Shown piece by piece: positions 1 to 13,823 of a stretch of 64,000 nucleotides of DNA (positions within the stretch are counted from its first letter, which is position 1; every line of letters begins with the position of its first letter). Source of the DNA: Cucumis sativus (lineage: Eukaryota > Streptophyta > Magnoliopsida > Cucurbitales > Cucurbitaceae); NCBI RefSeq assembly GCF_000004075.3, contig NC_026659.2, positions 4,278,001-4,342,000 on the forward strand, read 5' to 3'. Under the pieces are notes generated by a model. That model was not told the origin of the DNA. It did no database searches and was given only the letters and a program-made list of their open reading frames with translations. Both the position numbers and the translations under genes were made by a program.

Positions 1-399
1 CAATTGATGGAATCCACAGAATGAACCTTCATATAATCCTCTCTGCAATAGTGCAAGAAAGGGGGATAGCTGCTCCTCCCTTTTCCATTTGCTTGTAAAT
101 TCTGAATGAGAATCCTCAACTCTTTCAAGAAACAATGTTATATGTGAAGCTTTGAAAGTGGTTTAAGAATGGGAGCAAAAGTAAAGTCCCCTAGTGAAGG
201 TACTTTTGGGTAGGGAGAGGGCATGATAATTCAAGATATCTCCAAGGATAGGGCAGAATTTATGGAGATGGTCCATTTAAGCCACCAGGGTGATCAAATG
301 ACATCAGAGAATGTATGGACCTTCATCGTTACAGCTTTCCTTATCTATCACACTTTTGAAGACAGACAGATTTCACTCCATTTTTTTTTCTTTTAAAAC

Positions 400-540
400 A
401 ATCCATCTGACCTTACAATATTTCGGTGTCAAGAAAACTCGTAAGAAATTAATTCCTAGTAGGTGGCCACCGTACTCATGACCTTACCTCTTAGTTATTT
501 AATGAGTTTGTCTTCTTTTTACCACTAGGCAACTCATGAT
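400..540 (-). mobile_element. Au-like tRNA-derived SINE, degraded
   Basis: Read on the minus strand, the stretch has a tRNA-like A-box segment (GCCTAGTGGTAAAAAG, about 517-532). It is followed by the diagnostic Au SINE core GGTGGCCACCTACTAGGAA, then CTTGACACC and an approximately TGTAAGGTCAG 3' section, ending in an A/T-rich tail near 372-400. A second copy lies at 18261-18450. The family assignment is from memory of the angiosperm Au SINE consensus. Confidence 0.7.
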
Positions 541-784
541 GGTTATTTCACTCACTTCTTTGATCACCAACTGTAAACATATCTAACATGGTGGTAAATT
601 CACCCCTTATTTTGTGATTACAACCTTACATCACTCATATCACAATGGAATAGAATTAAGTACTCCCACACAACATTCTTGCCCTTTTGTAATTTCATAC
701 TATCAATGAAATTCCGACTGAATGTTTCTCATTTAAAAATAAATAATGAACAAGGATACTAAATCTTATGAGATTTCTAACAGC

Positions 785-1196
785 CAGTGTTTTTTAAAGC
801 TCAAGCCAAGGCGCAATAAAGCGCAACACTCTTACGGGGCTTAAGCGCAAGGCTCAAAAAAAAAGTGAGCTTTTATGTGAGGCGCACTATATATAAAAGT
901 ACTACATTAAGAAGAGAAACCATAGTTGAAGTGGAATATGAAAGGAAAAAAATGACCCCTAAACACCAGAAATTTTGCTTTTAGGCTTTGTAAATTTGAT
1001 TGTTTTAGTTAATAAAAAAGAACCCTACTAATTATTACTATTTTTTAAAAATAATGGAAAATCCTAAAGGCACAAGGCTTTGTACCTTGGGTCTTCACAA
1101 AATGTACATCTTATTTTGTGAGCCTAGCTTTAACAAGGCGAGGAGCAAAACCAGGGCTGCGTCTAGGACACCTAAGAGGGATTTTTAAAAACACTG
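785..1196. mobile_element. hAT-like MITE with terminal inverted repeats
   Basis: The left end reads CAGTGTTTTTTAAAG and the right end, reverse-complemented, reads CAGTGTTTTTAAAAAT, so the two termini are inverted repeats. The 8 bases outside each end are CTAACAGC (777-784) and CTAAGGAC (1197-1204), a degenerate 8-bp target duplication typical of hAT elements. The interior is non-coding and carries GC-rich inverted stretches (AAGGCGCAATAAAGCGCAAC on the left, AACAAGGCGAGGAGCAAAAC on the right), unlike the AT-rich surroundings. Confidence 0.72.
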
Positions 1197-1644
1197 CTAA
1201 GGACAAAGTGATGTGAGTTTGCTCAGACACACCCAAGTATCTAAAAGCATACCCAAAAAAAATAATTAAAAGAGATTCAATTTTATGAATATTCTAGAGA
1301 TAATAAAAAAGTTGAAGGTGATATTGCAAGGAAAAGATATCTACTTTTTTGGTTCTCCATTTGTAATCTCCTGAGTTGTCTTCTTTTATTTTTGGGCTCC
1401 TTTGTATCTATCTCATGGTTATTCCTCTAGATTTTTTTTGGATTATTTCATTCATCAATGTAATGTTTCTTATCCAAAAACACACACACACGCACACCAC
1501 AAGGACAGAATCTTCTATTACAAAAATACACATTGGATAGGGACGATCTGCCTGATACTCAAAAGGACTGTCTTTTCCTTTTTTTTCCCTCTAAAAGAGA
1601 AATTAGAAAGATTGCATAAAATAAACCGATTAACAAAAGATAAC

Positions 1645-4600
1645 CTGAAGCATTTGAGCTGCATATCTTTGTGCTGCAGAATCCTGCTCAGCAAATCTTC
1701 GAGCATCTTCAGTGAGTCTTTGCTCTTGTTCCACCCGCATCAAGACCTAAACCAAACCATAAATCATCATAAATGAAGACAGATAATCAAAACTACAGAG
1801 AGAGAGAGAAGAATTATAATGAAAGAAACCTGAAGCATTGCAGTTTCCTGTTCCTGTTTATCGGCAAGAGCCTGTTGAAGCTCAGCAGCCTCCTGTTCCA
1901 ACTGCTCAACCTACACATCGATGCAGTTCCTCAAACAAATAGTTCTTTCAGCAATGTCTATCTTAAAGTAATGTTTGGGAATTTTCTCTGGATCATGATC
2001 ATGCTCAAATAAAACCATTCTAAAATAAGTTTTTAGAAAATGTCTGTTTCCTTTTTACTTGGAGAACTAGTGGGAAATATGTAATTTGGACAAATGATTC
2101 AAGAGAAAACCAGCAGAACTGCGAAATTAGTGCTGTAACGAGTTATCCATAAGTAAATAGAAGTTAATGCCTATATTCATGAAAGAAGGTTGTTCACCAA
2201 AAAGGTTGAAGATTAATACAAAAATCTTCAGTCAACAGCATGAGATGCTTAACAAGGTGGAGAAAGAAAGGAACTCAAGTCTTAAGGTATTTTTAATATA
2301 CCCTAGCACTCAATTGCCGACGATTATCCTGCTTAACCATCTCCATCAAAGCAGTCTCCAGCTCTTCTGCTCTGATAACAAATACAGGAAGGACATGAAT
2401 CATTATAGAAATAAGTGATATAACAGAATGAGTGTAAGGGTGGCCAATATAACTGTAACCTATAGAAAACCTGTAAAACAGTATTCTGAACACCACTGCT
2501 CCATAAAGAACAAGATATCATTCTATTTACTTTCAGGATCTTTTTCATTTCTAAACTACCCTTGATCATTTGTGTTGATTCTGTTGAACACCTCTCATCT
2601 TAAGGATCATGAGGCAAGGCTTTTTCTTCATTAGTGAGCAATATTCACAAAGTAAAACTCAATTCTTTTAGTAACTAGAGCACTTGATGGAAGGACATCA
2701 AAGGTTCTCCACATGCAGATATATTTGGTAATGCATTTTTCTCAAACGGAGACAAGAAATTAATATTTGGTAATGCTTTACCATTTTATAGAAAGGAAGA
2801 TAAAGATGTATAAAAGGTTGTGATCCATACAGCTTGAAGAGGGCTCTTCACTCACTTAGCTTCACACCTAGGTATGTCCACGTGTAGCAATGCACTTTTT
2901 TTCACCAATTTCTTTCCGTACATACACTCTCTCATTAATATCCAACACTTCTTCATCACTCCATCTTCTATTAACAAGATACTTTCTCTCAATAATTATT
3001 CTCTCTACATATTTCTTGCTTGTGTTATACTAGTAAGCATTCACGAGCAATGCATACTTCAGGGTCTTTTTCTATTTTACAGTTGACATTTTTATTCTAA
3101 TTGAATTAACTTGAAAAGAAGAAGCTTGTGCTAAAGCCATGACATTGTTCGTTGTTGGTTTAGAAAAACTACGTATGACTTAAAACTAATAATCACCCAT
3201 CACATAGAACAAATTTTCAATCATGTTTGCGTCATTACCACCATAAATCACCACGGAGCATCAAGCATTGCAATTGAATCATCAAGAAAGATGTGTGAAC
3301 ATAAACTAGCCACAAAAGCCTAAATTAAATAAAGAATATCTACCTTAAAATAGCAGATCGCTTCTCCTCCAACAATTTACACAACTCAACCTTCAACCAC
3401 ACTACCTGCATGTTGTTGGCAAAAGTTCAAACCACATATCAGTGTAAGCTTATCTGTGGAAATAAAATCATGGAAACCTTCTCAAATTACTGATTCTGCA
3501 TATATATCTATATATATGATGGAATGAACACGTGGAATCAATCCTACAGAAAAATCCAGAACGTTTGACGAACCTCAGCAACTATCTAGCATATATTAGG
3601 TTTAGGCTTGATTTCCCTTTTCAGATTATGAGTTAAAAGCCTATATTTTCAACATCTCAATGAATAGAAATAAACAGTACTACAGTAACAATAATAAGTT
3701 GAGGAGTCTAAAAGCTGATTGCTTTACCTCTTCCAGTCACTAAACAAAATATGCAAGCATATTAAATTTTAAAATCCGATATCAAATGACCCACATGAAA
3801 CAGAGTGTACCGGTGTAAGTAATCTTTTAACATAGAAAACCATCATGAAGTTAGAGGGATAGAATCGGATATATGGCTATTATCAATACTTTTTTGAATG
3901 AAAAGCAATTTGAAGTGACACTATTATTTTGAATACATCACCATATTCACGTGACACGACTAATTAAAAACCACTGTGCAGTGTAGTGAACATTGATCAC
4001 TTGGATTACCAACTTTTTTTAAATATAGGATCACCAACTTAAAAACAATGTCATGAAATATTCCTTATAGCCCAGAGAAAAGGCTGAGAAGAAAAGAAAA
4101 AATACAAAGACCTGATCTTGAAGGTCGGGAACAGAATCAATCTCATCTTCCCCAGTCAATGAAATAACAATTTCATCAGCATTAGTGGACCCAGACTCTG
4201 AGCGCGACAAATCCCCATTTGCTTGTGAACTATTCTTCGTTTGAATTATCATTGATTTTGAATCATGCTTAAAACTATAAAGCTTAGAAGCTAAACCCTG
4301 AGAATCCTTCCAAGCCCGAAGCCCCTTAGATCTTTCCTCAATAGCAGTGACAACAGCTGGTCTGTGTTTAGTTCTCAGCTCCCTTAATCGAGTTTCATTA
4401 ACATTTTGAAAACCCATACAAGCAGTCAATACAAGTTGGCTGCTATCAAATGTTGAGCCAGCAAGTGACTGCAGTAAAGTCACAGCATCTCCAGCGTCCT
4501 TTGTAGTAACCAACGCAGGGCCTACAAGTAACTGAGAACCAAATGAAATTTCACGAAGCATAACAATCTACAGTAGAGAAGAGTGCACTTTTTGTATGAA

Positions 4601-7600
4601 CATATAAAGAAATTGCTTTCATCCAGTACCATATAGCTCCATCAGTGCAAGTGCTGTTCTGAAGAGCATAACACGGTTTCCTTCAAAAAGAAGAACATCC
4701 CAAACTCGAAGAACTGAAAACAACAGCAAGTTGAAGGCTAAGATGATAGGTGACTTCATGGAGTACCAACATGGTTGATAATGAAAATATAAGCAGCTAT
4801 CAGCAAGACAGCAAGACAGTAAGATATTGCCCCACCAGGATGTCAGATATATTCAAGTGAAGAGTTCACCAGAAAAAAAGAAAATAATTAAAAAGATACA
4901 GCATAAAACCTGACCACTTTCCCATGGCAGCATATTCATAAATATGGATAGGAACCACGGTCCAGTAACCCATGCCACCTGCACTCCCAGGTAATCTAGA
5001 TGATTGACTGCAGCAGAAAAAGGTTAAAAAATAAATAAAATTAAGCCCCGAGAAGAACCATAAACATAAATCACACTTCTTTGCATTACAAATCAATGAA
5101 AAATAAAAGGATATACAAACCCATTTTAGGAAATCTCTCACGCACCAACTCCTCAAATACAAGTTGATCCACCTAATAAAAGGAGGAACCATCAAATTCA
5201 ATGTAAGAATTCAACCGGCTACAGATTGTAAATTTTGTAGAATAAAGATGAGGGAGAAAACAGATATAAACATAGCCACAAATTTAAATAGACAACATAC
5301 TTGAGATTCAATCATTTCCTCGGAGTAATACCCATCAAAGTAGTCATCAATAATTCCCATTAACGTCCTAAAAGATTTAGACAAAAATGCAAGTAAATGC
5401 AAAATCAATTAGATTGTCATTTAGAGGGATGATATTACAATTTCCGAAAAGCTACAAGTGCAGCACAGTTTATGTATTATATTACTAAAGCAAAGAAAGA
5501 ATTGCTAAATATACTGCCAAAATTTGCCCACAATTCAGCAGCAAAAAACACTCCGATATTGGTGTAGACCTACTTACTCACCCCACGCCACAAGACAATA
5601 TAGAGACAACATAAAGAAGTTGAAGTAGCAGATTATGTCAGCCAAATAAAACATATCAAATAAGTATGAACACTTACCAGAAAGCATTTTCTTCAGGCAT
5701 GAGAAGCAACAATAAGCCAGCAAAGAAATTCATGGCCTGAAGACAGATATAAATTAGAACCATCACAATGTAGCCCAGAGAGAAAGAACATGGAATCAAA
5801 CATTGTGTATTGACAAAATTCCCAAAACATTTAAGCTGATGACTCCTCTAAAATTGTCTTTCCTATTTGCTTCTTTTAAATGAACACAGAATCAGTTCTT
5901 AAAAGTCTACTGTGAATTAGAATAGTAAAGATTATCTCACATTCTCAATGAGAGTCAGTATATCTATTATCTGGTACCTACTCTCTTTCCGACCCTTAAA
6001 AAATCATGTTAATTTGTTAATTTTTCAGCACAAACGATGCAATCTGAATATACAAACAAAAAAAGTGAGTATTATTAAGGGTTTAAAATGGCCATGAGTT
6101 CCACAGCCGTTTTGACCAGTGCTATACTGCTACGAAAATAAATTTCCAAAATCCCAATGAAATTCAGGTCTTACAGCATTACCTGACAATATCCAACAGA
6201 GGGATTATGTCGAGCATATGCAGTTAGCAAACGCCTTAATGCATTTCTACCATCTACATCCAAAGCAGGATGACCAGGAAAGGTGCGAGGCAAATCCTGC
6301 ATTCAAAAGATGGACAGAATGAGGATTTCAAAAAAGTAAAGTGTAAAGATACTTAAAAGAGGGATTGACCTTTTCAATTTGCCCTTTCCATTTTTCAGTT
6401 GTACACATCGAGTCAGAGGATCCTTTGATGTTGCTGTCTGAATGAAAACTATGACTTTCTGTGTTGTTCTCGGAATTTGTATCTGAGGCTAGGAGATCTG
6501 TGTAATACTTTTCTACCCTCCTCACTCTAACCCCCACAAAAGCCTGCCAAAGCTGAAAAAAAAGAAGCAATTGAGAATTTGAGTTGACTAAAAAACCTGT
6601 TGCTACTTGAAACAATGTAAGATTGAGAGAGAATTGCTACCTCGCCCCGAAGAGCCATTGGCACTCCACCTCTCACAAGGACCTCCAGCTCCTCCCTCCA
6701 TGGACACGAAGATTCAACAGGCAACAAAAATGCTGGAATACCCACAACAGGGCCATTGACATTGTCACTTGAAGGAGCCTCCTGTGCTGGATCCGACTTC
6801 TCCACATCATAAAACTCATCCTCAGATTCCTCCTCAGACACTCCACGAGGTGATTTAGCCTCTTCTATAGCAGAGAGCAACTTTCTGGTTCCGGTGTCAT
6901 GATTATGATTTGATAAATCTTTCTTTTTCTTTACACGAACACTCATCATATCTTCAATTGCTCGAAGTGATGGTCTGATTTCAGTCCATATCTGGATCTT
7001 GTGAGTTTTTGCATCTTTTTCTGATCCATCTTCATTTTTCAAGCCATTTGCATTCTGAGAGACATTATTGTCATCAAAACCTGAATCCTGGCTGTTTAGA
7101 TCTTCTCTTTTACCATCCTCGTCTATACTAGAATCTATCTCTTCCTTGACAACTTCTACATGCGGTGCCTTTTTATCTGATAACTCATTAATAAGTGGCT
7201 GAGCAGACTCTGCTTGACGTTCCAGGAATGAATTCCATCTTTCCGATCTCTCCTCCTCTTCCTCCTAATAAGTTTACATGCACATTTGAATGAGCCCGAT
7301 ACAGTATGCATTTTTGTGACAAATTTTAAAATATAAACAGAAAAAATCCTTTGAGTTCTCAATTTATACATTTCCAGTAGAACAATTGTAAGTGGAATAG
7401 AACCTTGTAGATATTGGCATACTCTCGGTATCTTTGTACATGCTGGGGTCTCACAGCAAATCCGTATGCATCCCTGTGTCAATATTAACCAATTTTTCAA
7501 TGCACAAAAAACGTCAGTACATTCGATAAAAGAAACACCAAACAACCAATTTCCTGATGAATTTACAAAATTGAAACAATTCCAAACTGAGGCTAGCATA

Positions 7601-8243
7601 AAATAGAAGCAGATACCGCAAAGGTGAACTTCCAAGACTAACCCAGTCTAAGTTACCTGCCATCATCCTCCAACGACGGGCAATTTAGACTAGACAATAA
7701 CATATTTTGATTTCTGAATGCTGAATTTCACTTTCCATAGCGTTCGATACTAACAAATCAAACTTTCACTTTTCAATTACACGCCTACGTATATTGAATC
7801 CCGATACAGACATTAATTACCAAACCAATCCCACTGTTCGAAGCACAACTACTCAAACAAAAGACAGAAGGCACACATTTCTTCACAACTCAAAAGAAAA
7901 AAAAAACACAAGCCAAATTTCAAAACCAACCAAAACTAATGCTCGTCAAATCAAACCATAAGGCCAGCTAACCCGATACGATCGGAATATCCGACGGTAG
8001 TAACTAACAACATAAACGCGTGTAATGCTGTCAGGGCAACCGAAATCCGTTAGATCAGACATATACGATCTAGGAAAAACCCTACGAACAGATAACTCGA
8101 CAGATTGATTGTTTGATTCCCTTGGTTTCGGAACACGTGGAGAAACAAGAACCGATACAAGATTTTACAAGAATGAATGAAAGACATTACCTCTTGTGAT
8201 CAAAAGTGACAATATTATTCGAGGCTTTGCTGGCAGCCCTCAT
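1645..8243 (-). CDS. TBC-domain Rab GTPase-activating protein (partial, 3' end off the left edge)
   Basis: Fifteen exons join in one frame (708 codons visible): 8191-8243, 7404-7473, 6641-7264, 6370-6552, 6183-6296, 5678-5736, 5301-5367, 5121-5172, 4915-5007, 4630-4713, 4112-4521, 3344-3405, 2302-2371, 1830-1910 and 1645-1746. The protein begins [18 protein letters not shown], as in plant Ypt/Rab-GAP proteins of the At3g55020/At2g39280 type. An acidic, Lys-rich linker precedes the TBC domain, which starts near residue 240. Both catalytic fingers are visible: Arg314 in DLPRTFPGH and Gln348 in VGYCQ, split from [10 protein letters not shown] by an intron. The last exons (about residues 604-708) are Glu/Gln/Ala-rich coiled coil. 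The family stimulates GTP hydrolysis by Rab proteins in membrane traffic. The final exons expected in this family (a further coiled-coil stretch and tail) were not found in 1-1644, so the gene should continue left of the window. The 5' UTR contains a GT/GA microsatellite near 8357-8393. Confidence 0.93.
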
Positions 8244-9114
8244 TGGTGAAGATTGAAGTACAGAGAGAGCTTCCCGCGTGGAGAGATCTCGGATTTCGCT
8301 TGATTTTCTGCAACTGAATTCAGAGATGGAGAGGGGGAATCGGTGAAGTTGAAGCGAGTGTGTGTGTATGAGAGAGAGAGAAAGAGAGAGTGAGGCACAT
8401 GGAAATGGGCGAGATTAGCGTTACGCCATTAGCGGAGGTGGCTATGGTAACTTAGCACAGAGTCCAAGATAATGAAGACCAAAACGAAGGCAGAGGCTAA
8501 TGCAAATGAGAATTATATAACTGCTTGTGGTTTTTTTAATTTAGTTTTTGGATCTCTTTGATTTTTGTGTCCTTTTTGGTAATTTCGCAGTGGCTGGCTG
8601 GGACATGGGATGGGAAAAAGATAAAAAGTGCCTTACAGTTATTTTCTTTTGATTTGGACACGTCAGCACGTGAATATTCGGATTCGGGTCGTTCAAGGCA
8701 TTGGATCGTTCGACCGCACCGCCGACAATTCTCAATTACTCTAATTTAAATTTAATATCTTTTTATTCAATTTAAACCAAATATTATTGGTTAAATATTA
8801 GAAGCATTTTTAAAACCCTCTCCAAAAGTAACAAAATAGAAAATTTGTGATAATATTATCTATCTCACACCATTTTTTAAATTATAAAAATAGCAAATTG
8901 AAAACCGAATAATCATCTCATATGTCTAATTACTTTTCATATTTACGATATACAAAAATATATATTATGAATAACTTTTTTTTAAATATTTCTTTCATTT
9001 CATCCGATGCAATTTTTTATTTTTAAATATAACAAAAGAACTAAAATATTTACAAAAATATAAGTTTCATACTCTATTCATTAATAGACTTTTGCTATTG
9101 AGTGTGTAGTTTTT

Positions 9115-9215
9115 TTTTAATGTAAATACAACTTAAGTGTGAATTTGAACTCAAATACCTCTGGTCGTTGGAAGCATACAAACTCTTAGTTAAACTAAGT
9201 TCATGTATTCTTCGT
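9115..9215 (-). mobile_element. Possible tRNA-derived SINE head
   Basis: On the minus strand the segment contains an A-box-like TTTAACTAAGAGTTTG followed about 35 bases later by a B-box-like GAGTTCAAATTC. This is the spacing of a pol III promoter in tRNA-derived SINEs. It cannot fold as a complete tRNA as far as I can see, so it is called a SINE head or tRNA fossil. Confidence 0.35.
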
Positions 9216-9565
9216 AAAACCTTTTTAAATAATTAAATAAATTGTTAAGTTGTTTTCGAAACTATTTGGTAATTGATATTTTGTTTTTTTCTTTAACTGA
9301 GCTTAAAAACAATCGTTCACGTGATAATGACAAAGTAAATTTAATTAATGGAAATGAATTTGATTTTATTAATTTGTAATATAAGTGTTATTGTCTCTAA
9401 TTTTGTATTATATGATGCTTTCTCTCAAATACATAAATTTAAATCTTTAAACTTGTTGATCTCCTTGGATGATCAACCTTTGGACTTGACAATCTTTATC
9501 GACCTTCAGACTCGTTGATTTTCTTCCAGGGTTGGTATTTGGGCTTTTGATCCTTTCTAGAATCG

Positions 9566-9760
9566 ATTTTCAATTTGTAGATAGGGAAGAAACAATCAAT
9601 TTGTTGAAGTCTTCAAATATTCGAGAAGTTCAATCTTCAATTTGTAGATGACAACGAGTCAATCAATTTGTCCAAGTCTTCAAATAATCTTTGTGAATAT
9701 CAATCATCAGCTTGAAGACTAGGAAAATTCGATTAATTTTTTGAAGAATAAACAATTTAT
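9566..9760. repeat. Degenerate tandem repeat, about 65-70 bp unit
   Basis: Two clear units each contain TTCAATTTGTAGATR, then CAATCAATTTGT, then AAGTCTTCAAATA and a GAAxxTCAATC end (9568-9632 and 9633-9702). A third, more diverged unit follows with CATCAGCTTGAAGACT. The stretch is non-coding and its origin is unknown. Confidence 0.6.
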
Positions 9761-12599
9761 TCGAAGAGATGCTCAGTTTTGAAGATTACTCTCGTAGAAT
9801 TCTATAAATTTTGATTTCTAAATCTCTATCCGAACCAATCAAACATATGATGACCTATTCCAAATATAGTTTTTAGAAGCCTTATATGAACTTTTCCAAA
9901 TTTTATTTAAGTCCTTTCAGTTTTGAACTTGAACTTAAATTAATAGATTTTATAATAAATTTTTATTTAAGTTTGACCTAAATTATTTTAATAAACTCGA
10001 GATAACCCAGCTTCAGGCCCAGCACCATATGACATAATTTGATCGAACAAAATAGACACGTCAATATGTGATTGACTGAAATTTTATATTCAACAACAAT
10101 ATGTTCATATATTGTTAATTTTATAGAAATTTTCATAAATCATAAATCATTGGTTACAATTACACTTTAGAGCTTTCCATCTAAGCAATTATACATTATA
10201 GTTAGTTAACCGTTGCAATTAGCCCTTTGTTTTAAAATAAATAATTGTCTTCCTCTTCATCTTTCTCTCCCCCTTCTTTAATGAGAATCTTAGTAACATA
10301 AAGCCATGTTTATTAACACAATCATCTCCTCCGCTACATTTCCATGTTTTCCGAACCTCAATCATTTCTATCACTAAATTAATTAATTAAAACAAAACGG
10401 GTAATTAAGAATATTCTTTACTAAAAAGGATAGAGACAAATACAATTACCGAATACCTATATACGATCATAACATATATACGATATGTCGACTATTCTTT
10501 AATTTTAAATTTTAAATTTTTAAAAATATCTTTATACTCGTGTTAAAAGGTTCATAGTTCTTGTGCTTTTTCATACTATCTTATACTTTCAGTCACCGAC
10601 AAATTTAGTAAAAGTTCAGAAACTCAAGTCTCCATCAGCATTATATTATTTATATAATATATATAAAAATTAAATGAAAATTGCATTATATGACAAAAAA
10701 AAATAGAAAAAAGCAGCTCACAACACATATTTTTTTTTTTATATTGCAAATTTGGCAAATTTTAAATTTTATATTTTTGCAATTTTGGAATATGTAGGTG
10801 ACATAGACTCGGTTATCAATTTTTTTTTTTTCGTTGCTATTTTTGCAAACTCTCCAAAATTAAATAATATCAATACTAGTAGTTGGTTCGATGAAAAAAC
10901 TAAGATACAACCGTTTAAGCTTCACTTTTATTTTCTTCAAATTATTTTTACTGAATAGTAAATCTTTGGTGAATAAAAGTTATAGATCTATCATTTATTC
11001 AAGTTATTTTAATTATCTCAAATTATACGATTTAAGTTGTTAAAAAATTTATTAACATGTTACCACATTTGTGATAATTTTTTTTGGATTGATTAAACTG
11101 TCATGAAAATGTTATGGTGGCAAGTAATAAAATGAACAATGATTTAGGGGAATAAATTGTAATTAAATCTCTATAGCTTGATTGAATATTGAATTAAAAC
11201 ACAATGAAACATTTAATAATAAATGACATATTTTAGATGAGTTGTTGGTGCACTTTCAATTCAAAAACTAAAAATAGGTGGATTATGGGTTCATAGAAGT
11301 TTAGTAATAAAAACCTATATAGTTGTTTTATTCACAACTTTTTCGCCTCTTACATGGTCAAAATGTACGTGTATTAATTAGTCGAATTAAGTTAGAAACT
11401 GATATTCTCAAAATTTAAGTTTATCATATCTCGTTTTCTCTTTAGTATGTTATACTTTTGACGATTCTTAAAAATATTTTAGTTTGGACTAGGTCTATGT
11501 AAATGTATTTTAGATTTTGTTTCTTTTCATGTATCTCATCTAATTATTTGAATAATTTATCACGTGACAAATAGTTTTTATATATTTTATTTTTAGTTTT
11601 ATTTTTCTATTTAAAGGGTTGGATGTAGCTGAACTATTTAGATTTTAATGAGCCATCGAGTATAAATGATCATGTATTTTTGTTTGTTTGCTTAATTAGT
11701 ATAGTGTGTTCCTACTTTTATTACAGTATTTTTTTAGGCAACACATGCACATGGCAATATGTGTACGTTTTAAGTTTAGAATTTAATGGATTGAATATTG
11801 GGTAGGCAAAGAATTAAATCTATAACCTCAAATTTGGAAATACAAAATTTAAATCCGATCGAATTTATATTCGTTTTGACAATCTTGTTGAAAATTTTAA
11901 CAAACCTATACACATTTCAAGAGTATCTTTCTACCAAGTTTCCACCGTTGATGTAGAAGTAAAAGGTGTAGAAAGAAGGGTTTTCATCGAAGGGTATTTA
12001 GCTTTCATTCCTCTTTCTTCTCCTGCAACTAATAAAATAAGTTCAGTTATTCTAACCTCAAAAACTCAGTCGATCAGCTTCGCCCCTCATTTTAAGGCTA
12101 TCTCTATCTGTCGAGCCTCTGTAAGTGTTTGTTGTGCTAACTAGATGTTGTATTCCCAATTTTCAATTCCTAAATGTTGAATTTGTATAGGATTGATCAT
12201 GATGTACCATATATGTTTATCTATGTGACGTAATATTTATAATTTTATCTAATAAAATAATTTCCCAAAAATGACATTTGAGGAAGTCACTCAATTAACT
12301 ATTATTATTAGACTAATTTTCATAAATATAAAATAACATCAAAATACTTACTATTCGTGTAACAAAATAAAAATGTTCATGAACTCCTCAATTTTATTAA
12401 ATATTTCAGGTTTGTCTTTGTCGCCTTTGAATTTCGTGTGACTCCAATTTCTTCCTTCTTCCTTTCCCTTTCCCTTTCTTTTCTTTTTCTTTTTCTTTAC
12501 AATTTTTCTTTTATATTTATTTTATATCATGATTTTTGTTTAATTTCAATCAATCATCAATCTTACATTACTTGTTTATAGTGTTATTTAGTTCAAGTC

Positions 12600-12790
12600 A
12601 AGGTACACGATCTTAAAAAAAAACTAGTACACGATTATTTTGATTTACGTACACAATCGTCTACCAAATCTAAACGATATTAGTACAAGATCGTTTACCA
12701 AACATAAAATATCTTGGTACACAATATTAAACCAATATCATCTAGATTTGGTACACGGTCATGCATTATTTTCTACACGATTGTATATCA
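12600..12790. repeat. Cluster of short diverged TACACGATC-type repeats
   Basis: Variants of the words TACACGATC, ACCAAATCTAAACGAT and GGTACAC recur five or six times, in both orientations, at intervals of roughly 30-60 bp. The pattern is a decayed minisatellite or the subterminal repeats of an old element. No coding capacity is seen. Confidence 0.45.
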
Positions 12791-13823
12791 TAATCGTTTA
12801 GAAGAAGAATTAGACATGCATAGGGCCAATTAATCACATGTTGACTAAAACATTTTTTATATTTTTCATCGTGGTCATGTAAACTTTTTCGAAATTATTT
12901 TACACCATTTAAATATCGGAAAATTGCATAAAATAACCAAAATATTTAGAAAAAAACTGTTCATGACACCAATTATTTGCATATTGCGAATATGACACAA
13001 ACAACTATCAGACTGTAATTATAAGATTATCATATGATAATCACTTATAAATTTGTTACTTTTGTAAATTTAAAAAATATCGTGACACATACTCTGTTAT
13101 CATACATTTTTTTTAAAAAAGAGAAAGCGGTTGAATATTTGACAACTTTCTTATATTTTAAAAAAATCCCTTATTATTACTCCTTCGGAACGCGCTTGTA
13201 ACCAAACAAAAAGAATTAAATTCAAAAATCAAAGCAATTGGGGTTAGGTATTTTTCATGAAAAATAAAATAAAATATATATACATAATCGGTGGGTTTTC
13301 ATTATTCTCGTGAATGGGATTATGCCGAGACGGAAAGTAATTAAATCGAAACATAAGTGAAATGACTTTAATAACCTTGAGAGAAAAAAATAAAAAATAT
13401 AAAACATCTCCGTGAGGAATTTTTCGGGGTGACGTTGAAATTGTACCAAGGAGTACAGTATGGTGTTTTTCTGCTTTAGCCAATCATTTTATTATTTATG
13501 ATAATGGCCCTCATGGTATCCATAATTACAAATGAACCTTACGGTTTGAGTTGTAATTATTCGTTGATTTGTGGTCATATTGTAAAAGAACAAAATTTAC
13601 TATTCGCTCATTTGTTTTTCTCGTCGTTGCATTATCAGAACTTCACTTTGGCTCTGCGCATTTGTCCCCCCACATTACATGTGGGACTTAGGGAGGTTAT
13701 TATATATATGTGTGTGAATTTTCGTACGCATCACTTCTAAACAAATAAATTGGATAACTACAATGAATAGTAATTGTAGGAACTATTATAATCAAGTGTA
13801 TAGCAAAGTCGATGTAAAACTGA

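Larger units (their letters stand above)
1..1644 (-). other. Presumed intron of the TBC gene holding transposon remnants
   Basis: No exon could be recognised here on either strand. The last visible exon of the TBC gene ends at 1645 with a consensus donor in phase 0, and the coding sequence is incomplete, so this stretch is read as intron. It carries an Au-like SINE copy (400-540) and a hAT-like MITE (785-1196). A short CA-rich microsatellite lies near 1481-1497. Confidence 0.6.

Noticed and set aside
13244..13483. Minus-strand frames of 64-79 codons in the long spacer
   Set aside because: AT-rich, Phe/Ile-biased translation, no splice context and no recognisable motif.
13665..13690. Short CCCACAT/ATGTGGG hairpin
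   Set aside because: Seven-base stem only, without a T-run or neighbouring gene; chance is sufficient.
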